In this document: one piece after another, positions 8,379 to 16,310 of the stretch | Layout of the letters: every line of letters starts with the position of its first letter | Position numbering within the stretch: position 1 is the stretch's first letter | Assembly: GCA_023411215.1 (NCBI GenBank) | Contig: JAEYOY010000080.1 | Span: forward strand, 1-49,130 | Reading direction: 5' to 3' | From: Bacillota bacterium | GTDB lineage: Bacteria; Bacillota; Clostridia; Lachnospirales; Lachnospiraceae | DNA: 49,130 bases | Notes under the pieces: model-generated | Told to the model about the DNA's origin: nothing | What the model saw: the letters and a program-made list of their open reading frames with translations, nothing else | The model's database searches: none | Position numbers and translations under genes: made by a program

Positions 8379-9041
8379 TTACTGCAGTATGCTGCCTCTC
8401 AGGAAACGATAGGTATAATAACCAATGGCAGATATATAAATACCCTTAAAGATATTAAAGGGTGTAATGCCGATGATCACTAAGCTTGCCAGATCCTTAA
8501 CTGCTGACACATTAGCGGAGGCGATTCCAACAATGACATCCATCCCACCAAAAAGCTTTGCATATAAGGGTAGCATTACAAAATAATTCAATAGTGCTCC
8601 TACAATTGCCATAGCGATTGTTCCAACCGCAAATATAAATATCGTATAAAGACCATCCCGGGTCTTAACACCGGAAGCATTATTATACGCAGAATGACTG
8701 TTTTTTACTTTGCGCAACTTATGCAGAATACCTACCGGGATAATGAATGCACTACTGATTAAAAAGTTCGCCAGCTCTCCGACCATAAAGGTTGAGGATG
8801 CTGTTAAGGCTTTTATCAAATTCTTTATCAGCTCAACAATCACTCCTGCAAAGGGACCATAGGTAAGAGCCGCTATTACAGCAGGGATGTCACTGAATTC
8901 AAACTCCAAAAAGCCAAGATATTTGAAGGGGAGGTGTACCAGCATTAGTACATAGGCTAATGCGGATAATAATCCGATGGTTACCAATTGTTTCGTTGAA
9001 TATAAGCCGCTTCTTTGTTTTGTTACTACATTTGATCTCAT
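8379..9041 (-). CDS. ribU: riboflavin ECF transporter S component RibU
   Basis: RibU is the membrane substrate-binding subunit of an energy-coupling-factor importer for riboflavin. The 220-residue protein has about six hydrophobic segments. It shows the ECF S-component signatures LSALAYVLMLVHLPF near residue 28, a conserved EFSDIPAVIAAL stretch and a GPFAGVIVELIKNLIKAL helix. The ATG at 9041 follows AAGGAGA. The FMN riboswitch and terminator directly upstream fix the substrate as flavin. The shared EcfA/A'/T energising module is not in this window. Confidence 0.95.
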   Translation of the reverse strand: MRSNVVTKQRSGLYSTKQLVTIGLLSALAYVLMLVHLPFKYLGFLEFEFSDIPAVIAALTYGPFAGVIVELIKNLIKALTASSTFMVGELANFLISSAFIIPVGILHKLRKVKNSHSAYNNASGVKTRDGLYTIFIFAVGTIAMAIVGALLNYFVMLPLYAKLFGGMDVIVGIASANVSAVKDLASLVIIGITPFNIFKGIYISAIGYYTYRFLRGSILQ

Positions 9042-9100
9042 ACTTTTATCTCTCCTTTTTAATTGAAAGGAAAAATTCTGGGTGATGCAGAGAATAATGA

Positions 9101-9136
9101 AACGATAGAAAGCACGCTTTGCGATCTTTCTATTGT
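9101..9136. repeat. family A palindrome copy 2, in the ribU leader
   Basis: The stem ATAGAAAG / CTTTCTAT surrounds CACGCTTTGCGAT. It lies between the riboswitch terminator and the ribU ribosome site, so it is inside the ribU 5' untranslated region. Confidence 0.65.
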
Positions 9137-9145
9137 AGCAAATAA

Positions 9146-9180
9146 AAAACCCCGATTTTAATCACGTTAAAACCGGGGCG
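9146..9180 (-). terminator. riboswitch-controlled terminator
   Basis: On the minus strand CCCCGGTTTTAA pairs with TTAAAATCGGGG and is followed by TTTTTTA. It lies about 20 bases after the FMN aptamer, so it is the expression platform that stops transcription when FMN is bound. Confidence 0.9.
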
Positions 9181-9200
9181 AATCATCACATTATACTCTG

Positions 9201-9331
9201 TTCTCTTCTACCATCCAGACTGTACTGTCGGTTTTGGAATTGCACCAAATCAATCATCAATTATTATAAATAATCATCAATGAGTCGCGGACTATACCGC
9301 CGGTCGGGAATTTCACCCTGCCCCGAAGAAT
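9201..9331 (-). promoter_or_regulatory. FMN riboswitch (RFN element)
   Basis: The minus strand carries the hallmark RFN blocks in order. They are CTTCGGGGCAGGGTG, AAATTCCCGACCGGCGGT, AGTCCGCGAC, GGTGCAATTCC, ACCGACAGT, and AGTCTGGATGG followed by AGAAGA, which closes stem P1. FMN binding should favour the terminator at 9146-9180 and switch off ribU. Confidence 0.96.
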
Positions 9332-9356
9332 TTACCTTTATTCTTTTTACAGCTAC

Positions 9357-9385
9357 ATCATACAACAGTACCTATTTATTGTCAA
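9357..9385 (-). promoter_or_regulatory. ribU promoter
   Basis: On the minus strand TTGACA (9380-9385), 17 bases and TATGAT (9357-9362) lie about 25 bases before the FMN aptamer. Confidence 0.75.
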
Positions 9386-9403
9386 TATGCAGTCTATGGA
9401 ATT

Positions 9404-10156
9404 TTATAAATTTCCTAACAATCCATCCTTTAGTATGCCAGCTGCCTCACGAACATAGTAATGTAAGCACATAACCTTGTCCGTTGGAGCAACCAGAGCA
9501 TAAACCCGATTGATCCCCTGCTTTCTTGCAAGTCTGGTAGAACGAAAGATATGGAACCCATTGGTTACAATCGCTACGGTTGCATTTTCTCTCATTAGCT
9601 CCTTACTGTATTTCATATTCCCTGTTGTGTTCACAGACTGTTCTTCCGTAAGTATTCTGCCTTGATCGATTCCCCGCTTCAAAAGATACACTTTCATGGC
9701 TGCGGCTTCCGATAGCAGCTCTTCAGTACCCCTTCCTCCCGATACAATAACCAGGGTATCCGGGTTCTCATAAAGATATGCTATTGCAGTATCCAGTCTT
9801 TTACTCAGGTTCTTCGTCACCTTATTCTCGCTGATCTGAGCCCCAAGTACCAACAGATAGTCCATTCCTCTACCCGCCTTATGATGGGAGCAGAGCAGCA
9901 GCATTCCCTCTAAAGAAAAGAAAACGATCAATGCAATTACAATCAGTGTATAAGCCAGATGGAGAAGCCATTCCGGAATAGGAAACTTAATGTAGAGCAA
10001 AAATCGGATTAGGACAGCCCCTGTGATACATCCAAATCCACTCAGACTCCAAATCCAGGAGAAGTTAACTCTTATCCCGGAATAAAGTAAAATTATCGTA
10101 TAATATATGATGCAAGGAATACCAAGCAGCAATGCACACCAAAACAATAATTCCAA
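9404..10156 (-). CDS. YdcF/SanA-type DUF218 membrane protein
   Basis: The 250-residue protein starts with three or four hydrophobic segments (about residues 1-90). A DUF218 domain follows, with the family signatures YLLVLGAQI, VIVSGGRGTEE, ILTEEQSVNTTGNM and AIVTNGFHIFRSTRLA. Such proteins are usually linked to cell-envelope integrity, and their biochemical activity is poorly known. The start is a TTG (10154-10156) behind GGAGGG at about 9 bases. It lies after tex in the direction of transcription, separated by two hairpins. Its stop lies just before the ribU promoter. Confidence 0.88.
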   Translation of the reverse strand: MELLFWCALLLGIPCIIYYTIILLYSGIRVNFSWIWSLSGFGCITGAVLIRFLLYIKFPIPEWLLHLAYTLIVIALIVFFSLEGMLLLCSHHKAGRGMDYLLVLGAQISENKVTKNLSKRLDTAIAYLYENPDTLVIVSGGRGTEELLSEAAAMKVYLLKRGIDQGRILTEEQSVNTTGNMKYSKELMRENATVAIVTNGFHIFRSTRLARKQGINRVYALVAPTDKVMCLHYYVREAAGILKDGLLGNL

Positions 10157-10218
10157 AGATACCTTCCCTCCTCTTATCCCTGCCTATACTAACTTTACTA
10201 ATGCATAAACGCTAAAAG

Positions 10219-10250
10219 TTAGAAAGCATGCTACGAGAATGTTCTATTGC
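10219..10250. repeat. family A palindrome copy 3 (degenerate)
   Basis: This copy reads AGAAAGCATGCTACG...GTTCTATTG and is followed by CATGAATTG, the flank also seen beside the copy at 27100. One stem arm has decayed. Confidence 0.5.
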
Positions 10251-10261
10251 CATGAATTGAA

Positions 10262-10318
10262 ACACCGGAAGTAAATTGCGTGCATCCTTGATGCTTACTC
10301 CGCAACTCTTCCGGTGTA
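10262..10318 (-). terminator. inverted repeat after tex, probable terminator
   Basis: ACACCGGAAG (10262-10271) pairs with CTTCCGGTGT (10309-10318), with inner arms TTGCG / CGCAA and GCATCCTTGATGC. It lies 20 bases after the tex stop. The T run behind it is weak (TTTCAATT), so termination is likely but not certain. Confidence 0.5.
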
Positions 10319-10338
10319 TCGAACAATAATTGAATAAT

Positions 10339-12690
10339 CTATTGCAGCTTCATTGATAACTGAATTCTCTTCTTCGCTACGTCCACACCGATTACCTTAA
10401 CATCTACGATATCACCGACGCTTACGACATCCAGCGGATGCTTAACAAACTTCTTGTCTGACAACTGGGAGATATGAACTAATCCATCCTGATGAACACC
10501 GATATCTACAAAGGCACCAAAGTCAATTACGTTACGAACCGTTCCCTTCAAGATCATTCCTTCGGTCAGATCCTTGATCTCAAGAACATCGGTACGTAGA
10601 ATCGGCTTAGGCATCTCATCTCTAGGATCTCTTCCCGGTTTTTCAAGCTCTTTGATAATATCCGTCAAGGTTATCTCACCTACTCCTAATTCTGCTGCAA
10701 GCTTGTGCTTATCCTTAATCTTCTTACCTATGGTAATGATATCTTCCGATTGGTCCGTATTGTCTGCCTGATTATTCTGAGCTTTACTATCCGCAACTGC
10801 AATTCCACCATTTCCGACTGCTGCTGCCAACGCCTTACCAAAGGCAGTCTCCTGAGTCTTAACGGTAATTGTCTTTGGTTTCTTCTCCTGCTTCGGCTCA
10901 GCCTTCTTTACCGGTTCAGCTGCCTTCTGCTTCATTGCTTTTGCTTGAAGTTCCTTCACATCTTGCAAAGTAAGTCCTAACTTTGTTAGCAATGCCTGGG
11001 TTGCCTCATAGGATTCGGGATGAACTCCGGTAGCATCCAACGGATTATCCCCATCCGCGATTCTCATGAAACCGGCACACTGCTCGAAAGCCTTCGGTCC
11101 AAGCTTTGCAACCTTTAGCAGCTCGGCACGGCTTCTAAAACGTCCGTTTGCTTCACGATAAGCAACAATATTCTTAGCAATTACCTTGCTGACACCGGAT
11201 ACATGCTCAAGTAAGGATACCGAGGCGGTATTCAGATCTACACCAACCTTATTTACACAATCCTCAACAACACCGGAGAGTACCTCACCTAGCTTCTTCT
11301 GGTTCATATCATGCTGGTATTGTCCCACACCGATGGATTGAGGATCAATCTTAACCAGCTCAGCCAGCGGATCCTGAAGTCTTCTAGCAATAGAAGCCGC
11401 ACTTCTTTGACCTACGTCAAAATTCGGGAATTCCTCGGTTGCCAGCTTACTTGCGGAATATACAGAGGCACCTGCTTCATTTACAATGATATACTTGACA
11501 GGTTTATGAAGCTCCTTTAGCAGCTCCACGATAATCATCTCAGATTCCCTCGAGGCAGTACCATTACCGACAGAGATCAGAGAAATATTATATTTATCAA
11601 TTAGCCTCTTCACTGTTGCTTTTGCTTCCTCGACCTTGTTCTGAGGGGCAGTTGGATAGATAACAACTGTATCCAGTACCTTTCCTGTACTATCCACAAC
11701 AGCCAGCTTACAACCGGTACGGAAGGCGGGATCCCAACCAAGTACAACTTGTCCGGTGATTGGAGGCTGCATCAGAAGCTGCACAAGGTTCTTACCAAAT
11801 ACCTTGATTGCTCCGTCTTCCGCCTTCTCTGTCAGTTCGTTTCTGATCTCTCGCTCAATGGCAGGTGCAATCAGGCGCTTATAGCTATCCTCAATTGTTG
11901 CTTTTAGAATTTCATTGGTATGAGGGTTGTCCTTAACAATTACTTTTGTCTCTAGATAGCGAAGGATCCGTTCTTCCGGAGCATTTACTTTCACCGTAAG
12001 TATCTTTTCATTCTCACCACGATTAATAGCAAGGACCCTGTGACCTGCTAATTTCATCAGGCTTTCTTCAAAGCTATAGTACATCTCATATACGGTTTCC
12101 TGTTTCGCATCCTTTGCCACAGAAGTAAGAGTTCCCTCCTTCATGGTTACATCACGGATATAGCTGCGGTGCTCTGCCTCATCGGAGATATCTTCGGCTA
12201 TGATATCCATAGCCCCGGCAATGGCTTCCTCTACCGTACGGACCTCCTTTTCTTCGGATAGATATTGTTCTGCAGCCACCCGAATCGGTTCTGCCGTATC
12301 CTGCAACATAATAAGAACCGCTAAGCCATCCAGACCCTTTTCTTTCGCAATGGTTGCTCTGGTTCTTCTCTTCGGACGATAAGGACGATATAAATCCTCT
12401 ACTACAACCAATGTTGTAGCTGCAAGTATCTGAGCCTTTAACTCCTCGGTTAACTTGCCCTGCTCTTCTATACTACTTAACACCTGTGTCTTCTTTTCTT
12501 CCAGATTTCTTAAATATTGTAATCTTTCATGCAGATTTCTAAGCTGCTCGTCATCCAGAGATCCCGTTGCTTCCTTACGATATCTTGCAATAAAAGGGAT
12601 GGTATTGCCCTCATCAATCAATTTTACGGTAGCTTCCACCTGTTCCAAACGAATGCCAAGCTCTTCCTTCAATTGTTTTAAAATATCCAT
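10339..12690 (-). CDS. tex: Tex-family S1 RNA-binding transcription accessory protein
   Basis: Tex is a conserved nucleic-acid-binding protein linked to transcription and stress tolerance. The 783 residues follow the family plan: a helical N-terminal domain, a YqgF-like RNase H fold around residues 325-460 (GWDPAFRTGCKLAVVD), helix-hairpin-helix units near 500-560 (NTASVSLLEHVSGVSKVIAKNIVAYR), and a C-terminal S1 domain (about 711-783, GTVRNVIDFGAFVDIG). A lysine/proline-rich linker at about 585-655 separates the helical part from the S1 part and looks like a lineage-specific insert. The ATG at 12690 follows AAGGAG. It has its own promoter, divergent from the HExxH gene. Confidence 0.95.
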   Translation of the reverse strand: MDILKQLKEELGIRLEQVEATVKLIDEGNTIPFIARYRKEATGSLDDEQLRNLHERLQYLRNLEEKKTQVLSSIEEQGKLTEELKAQILAATTLVVVEDLYRPYRPKRRTRATIAKEKGLDGLAVLIMLQDTAEPIRVAAEQYLSEEKEVRTVEEAIAGAMDIIAEDISDEAEHRSYIRDVTMKEGTLTSVAKDAKQETVYEMYYSFEESLMKLAGHRVLAINRGENEKILTVKVNAPEERILRYLETKVIVKDNPHTNEILKATIEDSYKRLIAPAIEREIRNELTEKAEDGAIKVFGKNLVQLLMQPPITGQVVLGWDPAFRTGCKLAVVDSTGKVLDTVVIYPTAPQNKVEEAKATVKRLIDKYNISLISVGNGTASRESEMIIVELLKELHKPVKYIIVNEAGASVYSASKLATEEFPNFDVGQRSAASIARRLQDPLAELVKIDPQSIGVGQYQHDMNQKKLGEVLSGVVEDCVNKVGVDLNTASVSLLEHVSGVSKVIAKNIVAYREANGRFRSRAELLKVAKLGPKAFEQCAGFMRIADGDNPLDATGVHPESYEATQALLTKLGLTLQDVKELQAKAMKQKAAEPVKKAEPKQEKKPKTITVKTQETAFGKALAAAVGNGGIAVADSKAQNNQADNTDQSEDIITIGKKIKDKHKLAAELGVGEITLTDIIKELEKPGRDPRDEMPKPILRTDVLEIKDLTEGMILKGTVRNVIDFGAFVDIGVHQDGLVHISQLSDKKFVKHPLDVVSVGDIVDVKVIGVDVAKKRIQLSMKLQ

Positions 12691-12753
12691 TGGTTTACTC
12701 CTTAATCAAATTTTCATTCAATACAATATTTATTATCATTTTTTCCATTCTTA

Positions 12754-12782
12754 ATCATACCATCCGCCCCATTGAAAAGCAA
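12754..12782 (-). promoter_or_regulatory. candidate tex promoter
   Basis: On the minus strand TTGCTT (12777-12782), 17 bases and TATGAT (12754-12759) are present, with a TGG extension before the -10. Confidence 0.55.
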
Positions 12783-12816
12783 CTGAATTCGCTTAAAAAC
12801 CTGCTATCCAGGACTA

Positions 12817-12845
12817 TTGACCACTTTAAAAAATAGTACTATAAT
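12817..12845 (+). promoter_or_regulatory. promoter of the HExxH protein gene
   Basis: TTGACC (12817-12822), 17 bases and TATAAT (12840-12845) lie 35 bases before the ATG at 12880. Confidence 0.75.
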
Positions 12846-12879
12846 TATCCTAGAGTCAGTCTACAAAGGAGGAGTTTTC

Positions 12880-13380
12880 ATGATTGGAGCAGTTGGATAT
12901 GCATCCTATACTATACCGGCAGCTGGTGTTCACACAGCTAGTAGTCCGTTATCTGCCGTCAACAAGATTGGTCGTATCGCACCACTTGGTCAAAAGGAGG
13001 CAATCCATGTAGGGAAAACACAACCTTCGGAATGTCAGACCTGTAATGAGCGTAAATATATTGATGTTTCGAATGAATCCGATGTCTCCTTCCAATCCCC
13101 TACCCATGTATCACCCGAGGCATCCTTTACAGCAGTAGCCGCTCATGAGAAGGAGCATGTATCCAACGCAGTTACTGAGGGTAGTAAGCCCGAAGCCAAG
13201 TTAGTTTCTGCTTCCGTGTCCTATCAGATGGGAATCTGTCCGGAATGTGGTACTCCTTATATGGCAGGAGGGACCACCCAGACTACAATACAGTATAATG
13301 AGAGTAATCCATATGAAAGCGCCAGAAAATCTTTGGAGGGCAGCTTTCTCCGAGGTATGAATTTCGACTCTGTAGCATAA
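12880..13380 (+). CDS. small putative metalloprotease, SprA/CJM1_0395-like
   Basis: This 166-residue protein carries a zincin-type HEKEH motif (residues 89-93) and two CxxC pairs, C52/C55 and C120/C123. The pattern CxxCxxRxYxDxSxxxxVSF, then HExEH, then a YQMGxCPECGTPYMAGG-like tail recalls the SprA-related family (putative metalloprotease CJM1_0395). In Gram-negatives that family lacks the cysteine pairs as far as I recall. There is no signal peptide. The frame is open further upstream, but GGAGGAG 5 bases before the ATG at 12880 sets the start, and the promoter at 12817-12845 rules out the longer form. Whether it cleaves anything is unknown. Confidence 0.8.
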   Translation: MIGAVGYASYTIPAAGVHTASSPLSAVNKIGRIAPLGQKEAIHVGKTQPSECQTCNERKYIDVSNESDVSFQSPTHVSPEASFTAVAAHEKEHVSNAVTEGSKPEAKLVSASVSYQMGICPECGTPYMAGGTTQTTIQYNESNPYESARKSLEGSFLRGMNFDSVA

Positions 13381-13469
13381 AGAACACCATACCCCGGTAT
13401 ATACAAGGATTTATTGTAATATATAGAACAAAATATCAGCATATAGGACGAATTCTCCTATAACATGAG

Positions 13470-13523
13470 AAAAAGCAAGGACAACAGTGTATAATTCGAT
13501 ACCTGTTGTCCTTGCCTTTTGCT
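13470..13523. terminator. bidirectional terminator between converging genes
   Basis: AAAAGGCAAGGACAACAGG-type arms at about 13470-13487 and 13503-13521 pair over about 16 bases, with A and T runs outside. It serves both the plus-strand HExxH gene and the minus-strand lysC operon. Confidence 0.85.
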
Positions 13524-13588
13524 ATTACTTCCATTCATTCTTACGTAACTATAACCATATATTTATGAGAAGCTACAATTCTACTAAA

Positions 13589-14803
13589 TTATATCTGGGA
13601 TAATGCAAACTTTTCATGTACTGCATTCATCGCCTTCTCTACATGAGCCTCATCAATCAACACGGTTACTCTGATTTCCGAGGTGGAGATCATCTTAATA
13701 TTCACACCCACATCATACAATGCCTCAAACATCTTTGCGGCAACACCGGAATTAGACATCATACCCGCTCCAACGATGGATACCTTCGCTACCTCCCGCT
13801 CTACATCAATCTTTTGGCACTTGAGACTGCCTTCACGATGTCTCTCAAGAATTGCCACTGCTTCCTCCAGATCATCTTCCTTTACAGTAAAACTGATATC
13901 CTTTGTTCCATCTCTTCCTACTGACTGCAATATGATATCTACGTTTACACTATGATTAGCAAGATGATTGAATAATTTGAATGCAACTCCAGGTTGATCC
14001 TCTAAACCTATTACTGAAATTCGTGCTGTATTATTATCACAAGCTACACCACTGACGAGCATTTTCTCCATTTTAACTACCTCCTTAACAACAGTGCCTT
14101 CTGAATAATTGAGACTGGAACGAACTACCAACTGTACTCCATACTTCTTCGCCATCTCTACCGATCGGTTATGCAAGACTCCTGCGCCTAAAGAGGCCAG
14201 CTCCAACATCTCATCATAGGTGATCTCATTCAGCTTGCTTGCACTTGGTACAATTCGGGGATCTGCAGTAAATACACCGTCTACATCCGTGTATATCTCA
14301 CAAGCATCCGCATGCAGTCCTGCTGCCAATGCAACGGCTGTTGTATCCGAACCGCCTCTTCCCAGCGTCGTATAGTCGTCAAATTTATTTACTCCCTGGA
14401 AGCCGGTCACAATTACAACACGTTTATTCTCTAATTCGTTCTGTATTCTTTCTGAGTCAATCCTCTTCAGCCTTGCGTTTCCATAAACACTGGTTGTATG
14501 CATCGCTACCTGATAAGCATTCAGTGATACAGCAGGAACTCCCATGGTATCCAAGGCCATCGCCATTAACGCTACTGATACCTGTTCACCGGTTACCATA
14601 AGCATATCCAACTCTCTTTTCGATGCGTTAGGATTTATCTCCTTCGCCTGCGCCAACAAAATGTCAGTCGTCTTGCCCATGGCAGACAGAACAACTACCA
14701 CCTCGTTACCCTTTTTATACTCCTCTGCAATTCTTCTGGCAACATTAAATATTCTTTCTTTATCACCAACAGATGTGCCACCGAATTTTTTTACTATTAA
14801 CAT
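13589..14803 (-). CDS. lysC: aspartate kinase
   Basis: Aspartate kinase phosphorylates L-aspartate, the entry to lysine, methionine and threonine synthesis. The 404-residue protein has the N-terminal KFGGTSVGD motif (from residue 5), the GRGGSDTTAVALAA block near residue 148, the YTDVDGVFTADPR segment, and two C-terminal ACT domains (from about residue 265) that bind feedback effectors. The ATG follows AGGAGG at 5 bases. It starts 9 bases after the stop of the phosphoglycerate-mutase-like gene and is last in the operon. No lysine riboswitch is seen, which fits an enzyme run with threonine genes rather than lysine genes. Confidence 0.96.
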   Translation of the reverse strand: MLIVKKFGGTSVGDKERIFNVARRIAEEYKKGNEVVVVLSAMGKTTDILLAQAKEINPNASKRELDMLMVTGEQVSVALMAMALDTMGVPAVSLNAYQVAMHTTSVYGNARLKRIDSERIQNELENKRVVIVTGFQGVNKFDDYTTLGRGGSDTTAVALAAGLHADACEIYTDVDGVFTADPRIVPSASKLNEITYDEMLELASLGAGVLHNRSVEMAKKYGVQLVVRSSLNYSEGTVVKEVVKMEKMLVSGVACDNNTARISVIGLEDQPGVAFKLFNHLANHSVNVDIILQSVGRDGTKDISFTVKEDDLEEAVAILERHREGSLKCQKIDVEREVAKVSIVGAGMMSNSGVAAKMFEALYDVGVNIKMISTSEIRVTVLIDEAHVEKAMNAVHEKFALSQI

Positions 14804-14812
14804 AGCTGCCTC

Positions 14813-16027
14813 CTAATCTCTGGCCGAATTTGAAAATAACTTTTCAATAACAGTATATCCTTCTGTCACTTCATTGCCACTCTGTTTTGCATCTTCCTCA
14901 TTATAGAGCCAGCTATGCTTTTGTTCCTGTGTACTGTCATATAAAAGATATGGTACCGGATCACTGGTATGTGTTCTGCAACGGATCGGAGTGGGATGAT
15001 CCGGCATTATCAGCATACGATAAGCAGCCTTTGCCTTATTCATCTCCTCCATTACAATCTTAATCACTCTCTGATCCAAATATTCTATCGATTTTACTTT
15101 GTTTGAGATATTTCCTTGGTGTCCCATCTCATCGGGTGCTTCAACATGAATGTAGACAAAGTCATAATCCTCTTCCAAAAGCACCTTCACTGCCGCCCTT
15201 GCTTTACCCTCATAGTTGGTATGAAGGGTCCCGTCTGCTCCTGGTACCTCAATCACTTTTATTCCTGCACCTACTGCTATTCCTTTAAGAAGATCCACCG
15301 CAGATAACATGGCCCCTCTTTTATGGTTCTTCTCTTCAAATGAAGTGAGTGCCGGTTTCGTTCCTGCGCCCCAGAACCAGATGGAATTCGCTTTATTTAA
15401 GCCCTTTTCTTTTCTTGCTATGTTAATCGGATGATTATTCAATATATGAAAGCTGCGAATCATCATATCTCGCAGAACAGCATCCTTAGGAAGATAATCT
15501 CCGACCACTCGGCCTAAGATATCATGGGGTTGAGCCAAATCAATCACTTCACCCTGATCCCAGATGGTAAGGTGGCGGTAACTGGTTCCTACATAGAATT
15601 TATAAATATCATCCTCCAGCTCATTTCTAACCGCCTCAATCAGTACAGCAGCATCCTCAGTTGAGATCTCACCTGAGCTATGATCAACCATCGTTCTCTC
15701 GTCATATGGCACATCTTCCTCAGACAATGTCACAATATTACAGCGGATTGCAATATCGGTCGGTTTCATATCAACACCGATGCTAAGAGCCTCCAGTGGA
15801 GACCGTCCGGAATAATAGATTCTGGGATTATACCCAAGGACAGCCAGGTTAGCCGTATCACTACCGGGTTTCATCCCCTTCGGGATTGTATGTGCAATTC
15901 CAAGCTCTGATTTTCCTGCTAACTCATCCAGCTGTGGTGTATTTGCAGCCATCAACGGTGTTCTGTTGCCCAGCGCGGCTAACGGTTCGTCTGCCATACC
16001 ATCACCAAGAACAACAATATACTTCAT
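14813..16027 (-). CDS. ApgM-like protein, proposed homoserine kinase
   Basis: The 404-residue protein belongs to the alkaline phosphatase superfamily and resembles cofactor-independent phosphoglycerate mutase of the archaeal type. It begins with the metal motif VLGDGMADEP, carries the catalytic-serine segment KPGSDTANLAVLGYNP near residue 55, and has late metal ligands in EAPDEMGHQG and MPDHPTP. It lies between hom and lysC, where a ThrB homoserine kinase would be expected. Relatives in this context have been proposed as non-homologous homoserine kinases (TIGR02535). Glycolytic phosphoglycerate mutase activity cannot be excluded from sequence. The spacer to lysC is 9 bases, so they are co-transcribed. 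Confidence 0.9.
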   Translation of the reverse strand: MKYIVVLGDGMADEPLAALGNRTPLMAANTPQLDELAGKSELGIAHTIPKGMKPGSDTANLAVLGYNPRIYYSGRSPLEALSIGVDMKPTDIAIRCNIVTLSEEDVPYDERTMVDHSSGEISTEDAAVLIEAVRNELEDDIYKFYVGTSYRHLTIWDQGEVIDLAQPHDILGRVVGDYLPKDAVLRDMMIRSFHILNNHPINIARKEKGLNKANSIWFWGAGTKPALTSFEEKNHKRGAMLSAVDLLKGIAVGAGIKVIEVPGADGTLHTNYEGKARAAVKVLLEEDYDFVYIHVEAPDEMGHQGNISNKVKSIEYLDQRVIKIVMEEMNKAKAAYRMLIMPDHPTPIRCRTHTSDPVPYLLYDSTQEQKHSWLYNEEDAKQSGNEVTEGYTVIEKLFSNSARD

Positions 16028-16113
16028 AGTATCAATTCCTTTCTGATAAAGTCAAATCATTGGTATATCAATTTAACTTATGATTAACTATATTGATATG
16101 GGCTCATAGATAA

Positions 16114-16142
16114 AGAAAGTCGATCTCTCCGACTTTCTCTTC
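16114..16142. repeat. hairpin in the hom to apgM-like spacer
   Basis: AGAAAGTC (16117-16124) pairs with GACTTTCT (16132-16139) around GATCTCTCC. It uses the same AGAAAG/CTTTCT core as family A but has a short loop. Confidence 0.5.
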
Positions 16143-16237
16143 TCACTCATATAGGATAGTGCCATCGCCAGCTTTCCAAATTCCATAATTCATGTATTTA
16201 AAAAGTTAGTCACGCCAATTTCTATGATACATGTATG

Positions 16238-16272
16238 AAAGAAAGCGCACCTTGCAGACTTTCTATAATCTA
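16238..16272. repeat. family A palindrome copy 4
   Basis: GAAAGAAAGCGCACC...GCAGACTTTCTATAATC lies just downstream of hom, inside the likely operon. Stem AGAAAG / CTTTCT flanks an inner GCGCACCTTGCA. Confidence 0.5.
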
Positions 16273-16310
16273 TCATTCAAAAAACTCTGCAAATTTTATT
16301 AAAGCATATA

